Origin: Mimachlamys varia
Taxonomy: Eukaryota; Mollusca; Bivalvia; Pectinida; Pectinidae
DNA length: 64,000 nt
Reading direction: 5' to 3'
Assembly (NCBI GenBank): GCA_947623455.1
Contig: OX392536.1
Coordinates: forward strand, 8,179,282 to 8,243,281
A program made the translations under genes and the position numbers. How positions within the stretch are numbered: the stretch's first letter is position 1; the number at the start of each line of letters is the position of its first letter. The notes beneath the pieces are model-generated. The model did not search any database and had not been told where the DNA came from. It was given only the letters and a program-made list of their open reading frames with translations. Positions 35,639 through 48,344 of this stretch are shown here, piece after piece.

Positions 35639-36035
35639 CAGTGTACCCTCGTAATACCGCCACCTTTCGTCCACAGCAATTACGGCGGTATAACGAGGGT
35701 GGCGATAGTATCAAATTATGAAAATTATAACCATGAATTAAATTGCATAATAGATTGCATTTCCAACATTTTATTAAAAACGAGCTAAGTACTATATATC
35801 GTAATATATCGTCATATAGATCTATATTGGCACAAATTTATATCTGAAACTAGTTATTGATCTGATTTTGCCGCATGCCATTCCAAATGGAACATTAAAA
35901 AGTTCCTCGATCTCCAAAAACAGAACAATATGGCGTTATCGTCGAGGGAAATATATAGCGATTCGTTCTAGAGGTTTAGGTGGTGGTATGCGAGGGTGGC
36001 GGTAGATTTGGGTGGCAATTCTCGAGGGTACACTG
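35639..36035. mobile_element. 397-bp TA-flanked MITE
   Basis: Ends CAGTGTACCCTCG and CGAGGGTACACTG, with TA on both outer sides (35637-35638, 36036-36037). Inner parts TAATACCGCCACC and GGTGGCGGTAGAT are also inverted. The pattern is that of a pogo/Tc1-mariner derivative without transposase. Confidence 0.85.
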
Positions 36036-36317
36036 TATTTTTTCATATTTTTTTTTTGTATAAAAAAGGAGAAAATGGAAATTCATAAATGATTTCCATC
36101 TCTATATATATAACATTATGAATTTCTACAGGTTTTATGATTTGACGAAGTCTTTGGAAACGAGTATCTTCTGCTGGGATGCAAAAGAATGAAGGATACA
36201 GTTGGCTGAACAAGGTAAGTGTTGGCTTCAAAAATACCCTCAATTTAGTGCAATATCTCAAAAAAGTTGTCTCTGTATAATGTATATCTTAAATTTGTTG
36301 GACGATTTGTATTTATT

Positions 36318-37708
36318 AGCTCACCTGGCCTGAAGGGCCGAGGTGAGCTTATGCCATACCGTTGTGTCCGTCGTCCGTCCGTCCGTCGTCCGTCAACAAT
36401 TGTTTAAACGACTTCTTCTCCATAACCACTGAAAGGAAATCAACCTAATTTGGCAGGAAGCATCCTTAGGTGCCTACGATTCAAAATTGTACACATGGTG
36501 GGACTGACCCCCCAGGGGGCTGAGGGGCGGGGCAAAAAAGGGTTATTTAGCTGTATTGGTTTAAGCGACTTCTTCTCCATAACCACTGATTGGAAATCAG
36601 CCTTATTAGGTAGGAAGCATCCCTAGGTGCTCAGGATTCAAAATTGTACTCATGGTGGGACTGACCCCCCAGGGGGCTGAGGGGCGGGGCCAAAAAGAGT
36701 TATTTAGCTATATTGGTTTAAGCGACTTCTTCTCCATAACCACTGATTGGAAATCAGCCTTATTTGACAGGTATCTTCCCTAGGTGCTCAGGGATAAAAA
36801 TTGTACTAATGGTTGGACTGACCCCCCAGGGGGCTGAAGGGCGGGGCCAAAATGAATTATTTAGCAATATTGATATTAGTGACTTCTTCTCCATAACCAC
36901 TGAATGGAAATCAGCCTTTTTAGGTAGGAAGCATCCCTAGGTGCTCAGGATTCAAAATTGTACTCATGGCGGGACTGACCCCTCAGGGGGCTGAGGGGCG
37001 GGGCCAAAAAGGGTTATTTAGCTGTATTGGTTTAAGCGACTTTTGCTCCAAAACCACTGATTGGAAATCAGCCTGATTTGGCAGGAACCATCCCTAGGTG
37101 CTCAGGATTCAAAATTATACTAATTGTGGGACTGACCCCTCAGGGAGCTGAGGGGCGGGGCCAAAAAGAGTTATTTAGCTATATTGGTTTAAGCGACTTC
37201 TTCTCCATAACCACTGATTGGAAATCAGCCTTATTTGACAGGTATCTTCCCTAGGTGCTCAGGGATAAAAATTGTACTAATGGTTGGACTGACCCCCCAG
37301 GGGGCTGAAGGGCGGGGCCAAAATGAATTATTTAGCAATATTGATATTAGTGACTTCTTCTCCATAACCACTGAATGGAAATCAGCCTTTTTAGGTAGGA
37401 AGCATCCCTAGGTGCTCAGGATTCAAAATTGTACTCATGGCGGGACTGACCCCTCAGGGGGCTGAGGGGCGGGGCCAAAAAGGGTTATTTAGCTGTATTG
37501 GTTTAAGCGACTTTTGCTTCAAAACCACTGATTGGAAATCAGCCTGATTTGGCAGGAACCATCCCTAGGTGCTCTGGATTCAAAATTATACTAATTGTGG
37601 GACTGACCCCTCAGGGGGCTGAAGGGCGGGGCCAAAAAGAAAATTGTTATGATTACCTAGATACCAATGTATCCAGGTGAGCGATACAGGCCCTCTGGGC
37701 CTCTTGTT
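36318..37708. mobile_element. Helentron-like element with ~157-bp core repeats
   Basis: Starts AGCTCACCTGGCCTGAAGGG, which folds on itself, and ends CCAGGTGAGCGATACAGGCC then CTCTGGGCCTCTTG. The CACCTGG and CCAGGTG ends are inverted relative to each other. Between them are about eight monomers of about 157 bp (CTTCTCCATAACCACTGA, GGAAGCATCCCTAGGTG, GGGGCGGGGCC). A 471-bp block of three monomers is duplicated (36721 against 37192). Such central repeats are known from bivalve Pearl/BIV160-type elements, which I recall as Helentron-related; the family name is inferred. Confidence 0.75.
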
Positions 37709-39106
37709 TTTATACTGACTGATCATGTATAATGTTTATCTAAAATTTGTTGTACGATTTGTATTTATTTTTATACTGACTGATCATGACCTGAGACAAA
37801 ATTTCATTTGTAACTTTCTGATAAAATTTGTCTTAATTTTACAAGATAAACACTTCATATTTTGTCAAGAGAAATGTCAAGGTCATTACTTCTCTTTAGG
37901 TAAGGGTCAAGATCTATATGAAGATTAAAGTTTAGTGTTCTACAAACATATCTTGTATAGCTGTCTATTGTCAATTTTGTATATGTATATATGTGAAAAT
38001 TTGGAAACTGTATGTTGACAATATTTTTTTCTCAGGTGAATGAGAAGCCTTGCTTTCTCCTGGAAGTGTAACTAAATCACATGGGGTACACAGGGACTGG
38101 ATTAGGATTAATAACACCAGTGCTTTGAAGTCTACATTTTCTTAAAAACAAAAATGCATCTCAATAAAGGTAAACAATATGCAATTCAGATAAACTTGAT
38201 CCAGGGATATTCTCCATGATATCCGAAGCAAAGCAAGCTTAAAAGACTCTCATTGGACAATGTTAATGCAATGATGTCATCAATAGACCAGGAGTTACGT
38301 CAGAAGAGATTTCGCTTTCATACTCAAATGAAAAGCATTTCTGCTGTTATTGTTTATATAATGAGTTTCACTAGTGCAAATAGTACATAATTTTTAGTAA
38401 ATGATACACTATATACATTTGCAATTGCATATTATGTTTGAAAAGTTTATAACGTAGGTCTGAGCCATATTTCAAGGTTAAGGTTAAACTAAAATTAATC
38501 ATTTTCAAAGAAAGGAAGTCTTCTTGTATTATTTGCGGATTCCGAAAAATAAATACTTTACAGCTGCTAATTCGATTTTTTCTTTGTGAATATTGTATTT
38601 TGTGTGGAAAGGGAGATAATTAGATTGAATTACTTCCCTTGTATACAACGAAACGAGCCACAATATGATAATATGCTACAGAGGACACCTAAATGTATAT
38701 ATATGTGCAAAACTTTTGAAAAAAAAAACATTGATAAGAATTGTTTTGCTTGAATCACCCAGCTTCTCCTTTGAAGGGGAATTTCTTTCAATGTTCTGCT
38801 TAAGACTCATAAATCAGGGGAAACGTTGACATATTTCTGACAAATACAATGTTTACATGATTTTTAATCAATGAAATGGGAGGGGGGGGGGAGGGCATAT
38901 AGTATATCCATGTCCATCCCGTCCCATGGTAATGTAACCAGCTTATTTAAATAACAACTGATCCGATTGTCATCAAACCTTGCATGTGTAATAATTAAGC
39001 ATGTAGAACTAAGTTCATATGGGGGAAGGGGGGCATTTATGTCTAACAGTCATTTCTAGTTATGAGGCTTGGTTTATTTTGTTTTAAGTCATATTAACAG
39101 CCAGGT
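37709..39106. other. AT-rich stretch, nothing recognised
   Basis: The first 90 bases repeat the sequence just left of the preceding element (TGTATAATG...GATTTGTATTTATT). The remainder has no gene or repeat that I can name; it ends with a G-rich run at about 38880. Confidence 0.4.
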
Positions 39107-39285
39107 CATTTCAGGAGGTTTTGGAGGTGGAGGAAAGCCTGAGTACCCCGAGTAAAAACCACCGACTTACGGTCAGTACCTGGAAACTGCCTCGCTTTGG
39201 TTGTGGGCTCGCGAGTTCTCAGGGTTGGACGGCTAGTGGTAGAATGTCGGAACACCTTAACCACTCGGCCACCACAAGGACTAGT
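39107..39285 (-). mobile_element. tRNA-derived SINE
   Basis: Read on the - strand: GTGGTGGCCGAGTGGTTAAG (A-box region), then ACATTCTACCACTAGCCGTC and GAACTCGCGAGCCCACAACC, then AGTACTCAGG-type body sequence including CGGTGGTTTTTACTCGGGGT and GGCTTTCCTCCACC. This combination is familiar from bivalve SINEs. A truncated tail and no clear target duplication suggest an old copy. Confidence 0.65.
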
Positions 39286-39544
39286 TAAACCCATTGGTAC
39301 AAACATATAGCACCACTGTGTCATTATAAACCGGAAAGAGTAATTGACGTGTCAAACTAGCAAATTATCTCGGAATGAAGTCATCTATCAAAAAATAAAT
39401 AAATTTCATCCATAATGTTTCAGGTTGCGGAGGGGGGGGGGGGTGTAGAAATACAAATACTTTTCCTAGCCATCTGTCTGCCCACTGAAGTTTGTCAGCA
39501 CTTTTTTCTTTCATTAATTTCCACCATACTTGAGTGTGAAATTT

Positions 39545-40545
39545 GTATACACCCGTCAAAAATGAGGGGGATGTATTTTGGTATGGCGTTGTTCGTCCGT
39601 TCATCGTAAACTTTCATCTGTCCGGAGATCTCCTCCTACAGTTTTCAACCGATTTCTTTAAAACTTGCTAGGCTTGATCACCATGACATTAAGTTGTGTT
39701 TTCCTGATTTACAGTTTGATTCGACAATATTCACTAGAGTTATGGCCCTTTGGAACTTTGTATCTAATGCAATTTGGGGCATTATGTAGAAAATGTCAGA
39801 ACTTTTTTGTGTTTACATACCATTATACTTCCGATATGGTACGACAGGCGTATCATGCCTCCGCTCGCGGTGCTTTTGTTCGCTTAGTCAACCTCCAAAC
39901 TGTTAGCAATGTGGAAATGTTTGTGCTGTCAGTCTTCTGTTTAGCAATTTGACATATACTATCCACTGTAGAAATTGAATGGTATCAAATATTTTCGCGT
40001 GCTGATACAATGTACATATTGGAAAATTTATTGGCAGCGATATAAGCGAAAATTTCCACACCACGACGTATTTAACTTTTAAAGTACTTGCACAAAATCA
40101 AAATATCTTAAGGTTGTAGGGTCAAGGTCACAGTTGCTATATTTAGAAATTCATTGTCAGCACTCTAGTGGCTTCATTTCTTCATACATTTTAATACAAA
40201 ATCAAAATATCATTGATGAGTTCGAGTTTTAGGGTTATCAGGTCAAGGTCAAGTTCACTGTGGCTATTTTTTAGAAAATAATTGGTTTCCTTTACTAATG
40301 GATTTTCATCAAGCCACACAATCTTGTACATACAGAGTTAAAATATCTTTGACAAGTTGCAATTGCAAGTTCAAGTTTCAGGGTTGTCGGGTCAAGGTCA
40401 CTGTTGCTTCTTTTAGACAATGATTGTCAACACTGTAGTGGGTTTGTTTCTTCATGGATTTTCACCAACTTCACACACATGTAGAGGATTAACATGTCTT
40501 GGACAAGTTCAAGTTTCAAGGTTGTTTGGTCAAGGTAAATCAAAA
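39545..40545. repeat. Dispersed 'CCCGTCAAAAATGA' repeat, copy 2, with ~150-bp tandem units
   Basis: The left part matches 2975-3125. Further right, GGGTCAAGGTCA followed by GTTGC, a TTTAGA stretch, CACT.TAGTGG and TTTCTTCAT recurs about every 140-160 bp (near 40110, 40220 and 40388), a decayed tandem array. No coding capacity. Confidence 0.6.
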
Positions 40546-40997
40546 TTGGCGTGCATATATTGCGTATATCGGCTTATTTATATGTGGAATGGTTCAGAAC
40601 GCAGGCAATGTGAGGAACAAAAAGAGTCCAGTGGCTTTGTGATCCTATTGCCTCATTTTAATGCAAACTCATGAACTTGTCTTTCAAACTTATTCACCCA
40701 GAGTTCTACTTACTACACACAAACTTCGAAACTGTTTTGTGCAAGAGTATTTAAGGGCGATACTAATAGTTGATTGAAATGAAATAAAAATTTGAAAATT
40801 CCGGAATATTCGTAAACATATCTAGAGGGTTAAAATTGGTAACATTCCATTAGATGTTCTATTTTCTCAACTGATGAGTTAACACAAAGATAACATGCTA
40901 TCCCATCATTCCACTCCCAGTTTGAACTAATGCCGAACAGCGTTTCTTGCATTAATGTTTAGTTTAGCAACCTTCAGCTGATTCGTTCATCATTCCA

Positions 40998-41640
40998 GTA
41001 CACTGTAAGATTATGTTCGATAAAGCTTGTTAAAACATAATCTTACATAATAATAATAATTAGCTCATGTTTGGACCAATTTCTCAATGAAATACATTTT
41101 CTGAAGGCAAATGTTATTCTAAGAAGGAAAATCTAGGTCTCAGTTGTGTCAATTAACAGGAAAGTACCTTAAAACGGCATTTTTCGCTAAATTTGGTGCT
41201 CGACTGCTCAATTTTGCCGCCGCCATTTGACTAATTATAGGAATCTCAACATGGCACGACATGAAACATTTTCTATAATTATTTTAACCTTAACAGTTTA
41301 GATTATCATGCAATTACATATTTATTTAATATCAACATTTATTACTTAAAACATCTGTACCATAGTTATATTTTTAGTATCGTTTTCTATGTTAAAAAAA
41401 ACATTTCTTATGTTTTCTTGCGAATCGGCACGGAACCGGGAGTAGGATAGTGGTCACATGATTCGAAAAAAAAATCACGTGATTGCTCGTATAAAAATAG
41501 AACCGTCAACGGAAGCGCAAATTTCAGCCGCGGTTGAGTTGACAGTGCTTTCGGAAAACAAAAACGTACAGCTGATACGTATACGTTTTTCATTCACGTA
41601 CACATTGTAAGATTATGTTCGGTAAAGCTTGTAATAAAGC
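40998..41640 (+). mobile_element. LTR-like repeat, copy 3
   Basis: Preceded by the tail CACTGTAAGATTATGTTCG and then AAAACATAATCTTACATAAT, as at the junction between copies 1 and 2. It contains CACGTGATTGCTCGTATAAA at about 41476 and ends TGTTCGGTAAAGCTTGTAAT with AATAAAG. It lies about 8 kb from copies 1 and 2 in the same orientation. Confidence 0.6.
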
Positions 41641-42401
41641 TATATTAATTATAATGAGTACCGGCGGTTGAGAGAAATCTCCAACAAAATAATATCGAAT
41701 GCCAAAGAAATATTGGAGAGTATTTGGGCTGACATTAATACACCCATGACAAAGATATGGAAAATAGATACGAGCATGAAAAACAAAACAGGTAAAAACG
41801 AAATCCCAGCTCTATTAAAATAACGGAACGAAAGAAACTTTGTCTGATGATATAAGCAAATGTTCTTTCTCCTCTGTGAGCAGTACTTTTAATTGCAGCT
41901 CGGCATTTTATTGATAACAAAACCGAATTTGATTCAAACTTTCAAGATTTTATTTACAAAAATGTACCTAGTGATGACGAAAAATGTTTTATTTACAAAA
42001 AAGAACAGTTTCTCAAAACTGTATGTGAAATCAATCTATCCCCACGGACTGGTAACATTCTATTGTGGTGCCAATACACAAGGGCGGTAACGTTCTCCCA
42101 TTATCATATCGACCTATATAATTAACATCAACAATGTGTTAATTAAGTGAAAAAGTTTGTGAACAACATGTTTGAGTTGTTTTGTAGAGACAAATAATTT
42201 AATTACAGTTAATCAGTGTGGTTTCCGGAAGAACAGAAGTACTATTGACCAGATTGTGAAGAAACGGGTTATTATTTCAAATGAAAGATTTGGGTATAAA
42301 TTGAAATATGTACGCATTTATTAAAGACTTTTACAAGACCGGAGGTATCGGAAGTCACTCAAATAGAAAACGAAAACAATCACCCACCCAACCCCCATCC
42401 A

Positions 42402-42538
42402 GGCCCCGATATCATAACACAATCTTAGTCTTAAGTTTGTACTTAGCGAATCACAATTGACGTTATTTTTCGTAACGTTATTTGTGATTGACTAAGACAA
42501 AATTAAAGATTTAAGATTGTTTCATGATCCTGGGGCCA
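42402..42538. mobile_element. Small foldback MITE
   Basis: GGCCCCGATATCATAACACA at the left and its relaxed reverse complement (GATTGTTTCATGATCCTGGG) at the right; inside, AATCTTAGTC / GACTAAGA and TCACAATTGACGTTA / TAACGTTATTTGTGA pair as well. The whole 137 bp can fold as one hairpin. Confidence 0.7.
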
Positions 42539-42626
42539 GGGCTCGGTCCTCAGACCAGCACCTTTAAACATATTTCTAAATGTTTAGTTAATATTAACAA
42601 TATATCACAATTTGGCGACGACCTTT

Positions 42627-45600
42627 AAGTGTTCGTGTCAATACGTAATTTGTGTTCGTGTCAATACGTATTTTGTGTTAGTTTCAATACGTAATTTGTG
42701 TTTGTGTCAATACGTATTTTGTGTTAGTTTCAAAACGTAATTTGTGTTAGTGTCAATACGTAATTTGTGTTAGTTTCAATACGTAATTTGTGTTTGTGTC
42801 AATACGTATTTTGTGTTAGTTTCAATGCGTAATTTGTGTTAGTGTCAATACGTAATTTGTGTTCTTGTCAATACGTAATTTATGTTCGTGTCAATATGTA
42901 ATTTGTGTTCGTGTCAATACGTAATTTGTGTTCGTGTCAATACGTAATTCGTGTTTATGTCAATACGTATTTTGTGTTAGTTTTAATACGTAATTTGTGT
43001 TAGTGTCAATACGTAATTTGTGTTCTTGTCAATACGTAATTTGTGTTCGTGTCAATGCGTAATTTGTGTTCGTGTCAATACATAATTTGTGTTCGTGTCA
43101 ATACGTACAGTTGTTGGATCGCACAACGTTACCCGATGTGCGTTGGGCGCACGATGGGCGAACGGTGTATGCACGATGTGCGAACGATGCGATCCTGGGC
43201 GATTATTTCTAACGCACATGTGGGCGCACGATAGACTAACATTGTGCGATGACCATCGTGGTTGATGTAAATTTAGAAATAGTTTAACAATATATACGGT
43301 TTCGCGCTAGTTGTTTTAAACATATTTCTATATTTTAACTATTTACATTAGCTGATAGTTCTATCTATATATTTCTAAAAATTAATAATAGTCTTTCTGT
43401 AGTTTTAGAAACAAACCAAATAGACACACGTATGTAAACTTTCAACTCATATCGACAAATTCTCATTCAAGTAAATATTGCCAGTTTTACCAAGTTATAA
43501 ACTGTACCTGTACATGGCCAATATATGTAGATGTCTCTGGCCCGGTGCACTTACAACACTCGCCTAGGTGTGAAAACACAGGTAAAGTGTTGGGGAGGGG
43601 AGGGTTTTTCAAATAACTGATTATTATATAAGAGTCCAGTTTGTTTTCATAACGGTCGCTCGGTAATGGCTGTCGTTACGTATCGCCGCACACGGGACAG
43701 GTACACCTCGGCATGTTATTTACATATTCTGATACCTGGTAGCTTTACCCGCACTTGACTGTCTTATGATCACTGTTATACTGTTTACTGTATATTGTTA
43801 AATTGACATACTCCCAATAAATATGATGCTAATTTAAATAGCTTTTGGACAAGAGGTTTCCATGTTTTTCATTCCGTAATATATATCGACCAATTGTACC
43901 AAATTGTGCGTGTGTGCGATTTAATCGCACACATAAACGCACGATCTTTAGATCGCCCAGTTGTGCGCACCATGGGCGAACGATGTGTGCACGATGCACG
44001 CACGCAGTTTTTGGTGCGTTGTGCGATACCACAACTGTAATTTGTGTTCGTGTCAATACGTAATTTGTTTTAGTGTCAATACGTAATTTGTGTTCATGTC
44101 CATACGTAATTTGTGTTAGTGTTAATACGTAATTCGTGTTAGTGTCAATATGTAATTTGTGTTAGTGTCAATACGTAATTTGTGTTCTTGTCAATACGTA
44201 ATTTGTGTTCGTGTCAATACGTAATTTGTGTTCGTGTTAATACGTAATTTGTGTTCGTGGCTATACGTAATTTGTGTTCGTGTCAATACGTAATTTGGGG
44301 TCGTGTCAATACAGAATTGGTGTTTGTGTCAATACGAAATTTGTTTTCGTGTCAATACCAAATTTGCGGTCGTGTCAATACGGATATTGTGTTCGTGTCA
44401 ATACGTAATTTGTGTTCGTGTTGATACGTAATTTGTGTTCGTGTCAATACGTAATTTGTTTTCGTGTCAATACGTATGTTGTGCTCGTGTCAATAAGCAA
44501 TTTGTGTTCGTGTCAATACGTTATTTGTGTTCGTGTCAATACGTAATTTAGGGTCGTATCAATACGTAATTTGTGTTCGTATCAATACGTAATTTGTGTT
44601 CGTGTCAACACGTAATTTGTGTTCGTGTCAATACGTAATTTGTGTTCGTGTCAATACGTAATTTGTATTAGTATCAATACGTAATTTGTATTAGTGTCAA
44701 TACGTAATTTGTGTTAGTGTCAATACGTAATTTGTGTTAGTGTCAATAGGTTATTTATGTTTGTGTCAATAGGTAATTTGTCTTAGTATCAATACGTAAT
44801 TTGTTTTCGTGTCAATACGTATTTTGTGCTCGTGTCAATAAGTAATTTGTGTTCGTGTCAATACGTTATTTGTGTTAGTGTCAATACGTAATATGGGTTC
44901 GTATCAATACATAATTTGGGTTCGTGTCAATACGTAATTTGTGTTCGTGTCAACACGTAATTTGTGTTCGTGTCAATACGTAATTTGTGTTCGTGTCAAT
45001 ACGTAATTTTGTTCGTGTAAAAACGTAATTTGTGTTCGTTTTAATACGTTATTTGTGTTCGTGTCAATACGTAGTTTGAGGTCGTGTCAATACATAATTT
45101 GTGTTCGTGTCAATACGTAATTCGTGTTCGTGTCAATATGTTATTTATGTTAGTGTCAATACCTTATTTGTGTTCGTGTCAATACGTAATTTGTATTAGT
45201 GTCAATACGTAATTTGTATTAGTGTCAATACGTAATTTCTATTAGTGTCAATACGTAATTTGTGTTAGTGTTAATACGTAATTTGTGTTAGTGTCAATAC
45301 GTAATTTATGTTCGTGTCAATACGTTATTTGTGTTCGTGTCAATACGTAGTTTGAGGTCGTGTCAATACGTAATTTGTGTTCGTGTCAATACGTATTTTT
45401 TTATTTGTGTCAATACGTATTTTGTGTTAGTGTCAATACGTAATTTGTGTTAGTGTCAATACGTAATTTGTGTACGTGTCAATACGTTATTTGTGTTCGT
45501 GTCAATAGGTAATTTGTGTTCGTGTCAATACACAATTTGTGTTCGTGTCAATATGTAATTTGTGTTAGTGTCAATACGTAATTTTGGGTCGTGTCAGTAC

Positions 45601-45645
45601 GTAATTTGGGGTCGTGTCTATACATTATTTGTGCATTTTACGATT
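42627..45645. repeat. 23-bp minisatellite, about 90 copies, split by a MITE
   Basis: The unit is TCAATACGTAATTTGTGTT plus CGTG (variants TAGTG, TTGTG). It spans 42627-43107 and 44038-45645, interrupted only by the 930-bp element at 43108. Every unit carries the palindrome TACGTA. Blocks of variants (TTAGT against TTCGT) recur, which shows expansion in multi-unit steps. Confidence 0.93.
43108..44037. mobile_element. 930-bp TA-flanked MITE inserted in the minisatellite
   Basis: Ends CAGTTGTTGGATCGCACAAC and, inverted, GTTGTGCGATACCACAACTG. Removing 43108-44037 plus one TA restores an intact repeat unit (ACGTA/ATTTGTG), so the TA target duplication is exact. Subterminal regions are rich in GCACGATG / CGAACGATG motifs in opposite orientation at the two ends. 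No transposase remains. Confidence 0.92.
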
Positions 45646-46984
45646 TCCCAATTGTTATACCCCAAAATAAAAAAAGTCACTTCACTTGATATGTAGGCAC
45701 TTTATTATGTTACCAAACCATTGCTGAACATATGCTTGCCTATTTTGATTATATTAAACGGGTAGAGAGACAATCTGATCTGACTGAGATAGATGTGTTG
45801 TTGAATTGTATTCATTCACACTCCTGTGGCGACATTAACTATGATAATGTATTGATTCGTGTACAGCAATGTTCTGTGCGATAAGGTAACAAATGTATAC
45901 CTTAATATTAGTCAAAAATACTGTGACACCTGTATCTTCGCTGCCATGCTTGTCCTCTCTTGGTGATGCATAAACAAGATTCGATGTAAAATAGAAAATA
46001 CATTTCAGTTAAATTGATTGTAGTGTTCAATTTCAAAATGCCACATAACACTAAACTATGATGTATTCTTTTTTGTTTCTTTTATTACATTTTTTCTATC
46101 ATAATGGACAATACTTCTTTTCCTGTCTGTATTTCTTTCTATCTCACTTTATCTTTCTTTTTGATCTGTACTCTTTTCCTCTATATTTTTTGTTCTAGAG
46201 ATTTCTTTTCATGAAAAGAACCTGTATTTCTGCTATCGACAATTAGTTAACCCCGATAATAGCCACACAACTCCATAAGGGCTATCAAATGCCGTTATCG
46301 AACAAGTAAATTTAATTTGAACTTCCAAAAGAACGTCCCTATAATGAAGTCATGTCCACAGATATTTAGTGTTCATGTTGAATTTCTTTATGACGTCCTT
46401 CACGTCACAAATCATTACAACTCTTTTTCATGACTCATTTTTGTTAAATCAAAGTGTTTCCATTTTGGCTAGATAGAAAGAAAAACCAAACACCTATGAA
46501 ATACATACGTACAGTTTTATAAAATGTTCTTTTTCATTTCATATTAAAAGTGTAATAAATATCATAAGCGTGACCCTGACTTGATGATTTTTCATGTAGT
46601 TTGATATTTTGTTCATGCACATTTTTCATACAACCAAATCACACGATTATTTGGTAACGACTCGTTTTTCTTACACTAAAAATCATTTTGATTAGCGAAC
46701 AACACAAAATTTACTATTGAGACACATGCATTTGGTTTGTAATAGCTTTTCTACTTCATATACGCATGGTATAAAACTAATATCGTTGTATATTTTTTGT
46801 TCGATTTTTCAACGCGTGTATTTATTGTAATTTCTGTTCACCTGACGTTTTTTTTTTGTACAAACTAAATTAAAAGTTTTTGTTCATTTACACGTTTAAA
46901 TTTAAACCGGTAAATTCAGAAATTGTTGGTGTGTTTTTAATACGCCATCTTGTTCGAGTGAATCCAATACCATTTCATAATAAA
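45646..46984. other. AT-rich stretch, nothing recognised
   Basis: No open frame or repeat of note. It borders the inner end of the right arm; the Gypsy tail found beside the left arm has no counterpart here. Confidence 0.45.
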
Positions 46985-47384
46985 TAAACAAATGATTAGT
47001 ATAAACTTAATTTCATTCAAACAGTATATATACAGCATTATAGACAGAGAATATGAAGGAATAGGATCCGGAAACAAGTTTTAAACAAATTATTTCATTT
47101 ACATTTCGTTTGAATACAATATACTGTGTATGCAGTCATGCGTATATATTAAAATATAATCCATTTGATAGTTTTTATAGTTTTTTTGACAAAAATATTT
47201 ACGTAACGACATATTTAATGACAGTATATTAATTCATATCTGGGTGCTTAGGCGACAATACTTTGAATATGGGCGTACGTTTATTATTGGCAAAACAAGT
47301 AAAACTGATAAATTGTGCAGATTAAACGTCCATTCTCCTAACATGTTTTTCAATGACCATTTAAAGACTTGTTTAGATCACACG

Positions 47385-48335
47385 GCTCCACACTGGATCC
47401 ACACGGCCCCTAACTGGTTCCACACGGCCCCACACTGGCTCCACACTAACTCCACACGGCCCCACACTGGCTACACACTGGCTCCAAGCTGGCTCCGCAC
47501 GGCCCAACACGGCTACATACGATTCTATACGACTCCACACTGCTCCACACGGTTCCACACTGGCTTCAGACTGCTCCACACTGCTCCACACGGTTCCACA
47601 TTGGCTCCAACTGATAAATTGTGCAGATTAAACGTCTATACTCTTAACATGTTTTTCAATGACCATTTAAAGACTTGTTTAGATCACACGGCCCCACACT
47701 GGCTCAACACGGCCCCACACGGCACCACACGGCCCCACACTGGCTCCACATGGCCCCACATGGCTCCACATGGCCCCACACTGGCCCAACACGGCCCCAC
47801 ACTGGTTCCACACGGCCCCACACGGCTCCACACGGCCCCACACTGGTTCCACACAACCCCACACTGGTTCCACACGGCCCCACACTGGCTCCACACGGCC
47901 CCACACTGGCTCCATACGGCCCCACATTGGCTCCACACGTCTACAAACGTCTCAACACTGGCTACACACGACCCCACACTGGCTCCACACGGTTCCACAC
48001 TGGCTCCACACGGCCCCACACGGCACCACACGGCCCCACACTGGCTCCACACGGCTCCACACGGCTCCACACGACCCCACACTGGCCCAACACGGCCCCA
48101 CACTGGTTCCACACGGCCCCACACGGCTCCACACGGCCCCACACTGGTTCCACACAACCCCACACTGGTTCCACACGGCCCACACTGGCTCCACACGGCC
48201 CCACACTGGCTCCACACGGCCCCACACTGGCTCCATACGGCCCCACACTAGCTCCACACGTCTACAAACGTCTCAACACTGGCTACACACGACCCCACAC
48301 TGGCTCCACACGGTTCCACACGGATACACACTTGC
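47385..48335. repeat. CCACACTGG/CTCCACACGG minisatellite, right arm
   Basis: The same 10-11-bp units as in the left arm on the other strand, over about 950 bp, interrupted once at 47608-47695 by the duplicated inner flank. Larger blocks (CACGTCTACAAACGTCTCAA at 47935 and 48255) also repeat about 320 bp apart, indicating a higher-order repeat. Long frames on both strands are artefacts of the stop-free unit. Confidence 0.9.
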
Positions 48336-48344
48336 TCCTTACGG

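Noticed and set aside
42627..45645. CRISPR-like array
   Set aside because: Units are directly adjacent with no unique spacers and no cas genes; the context is eukaryotic.
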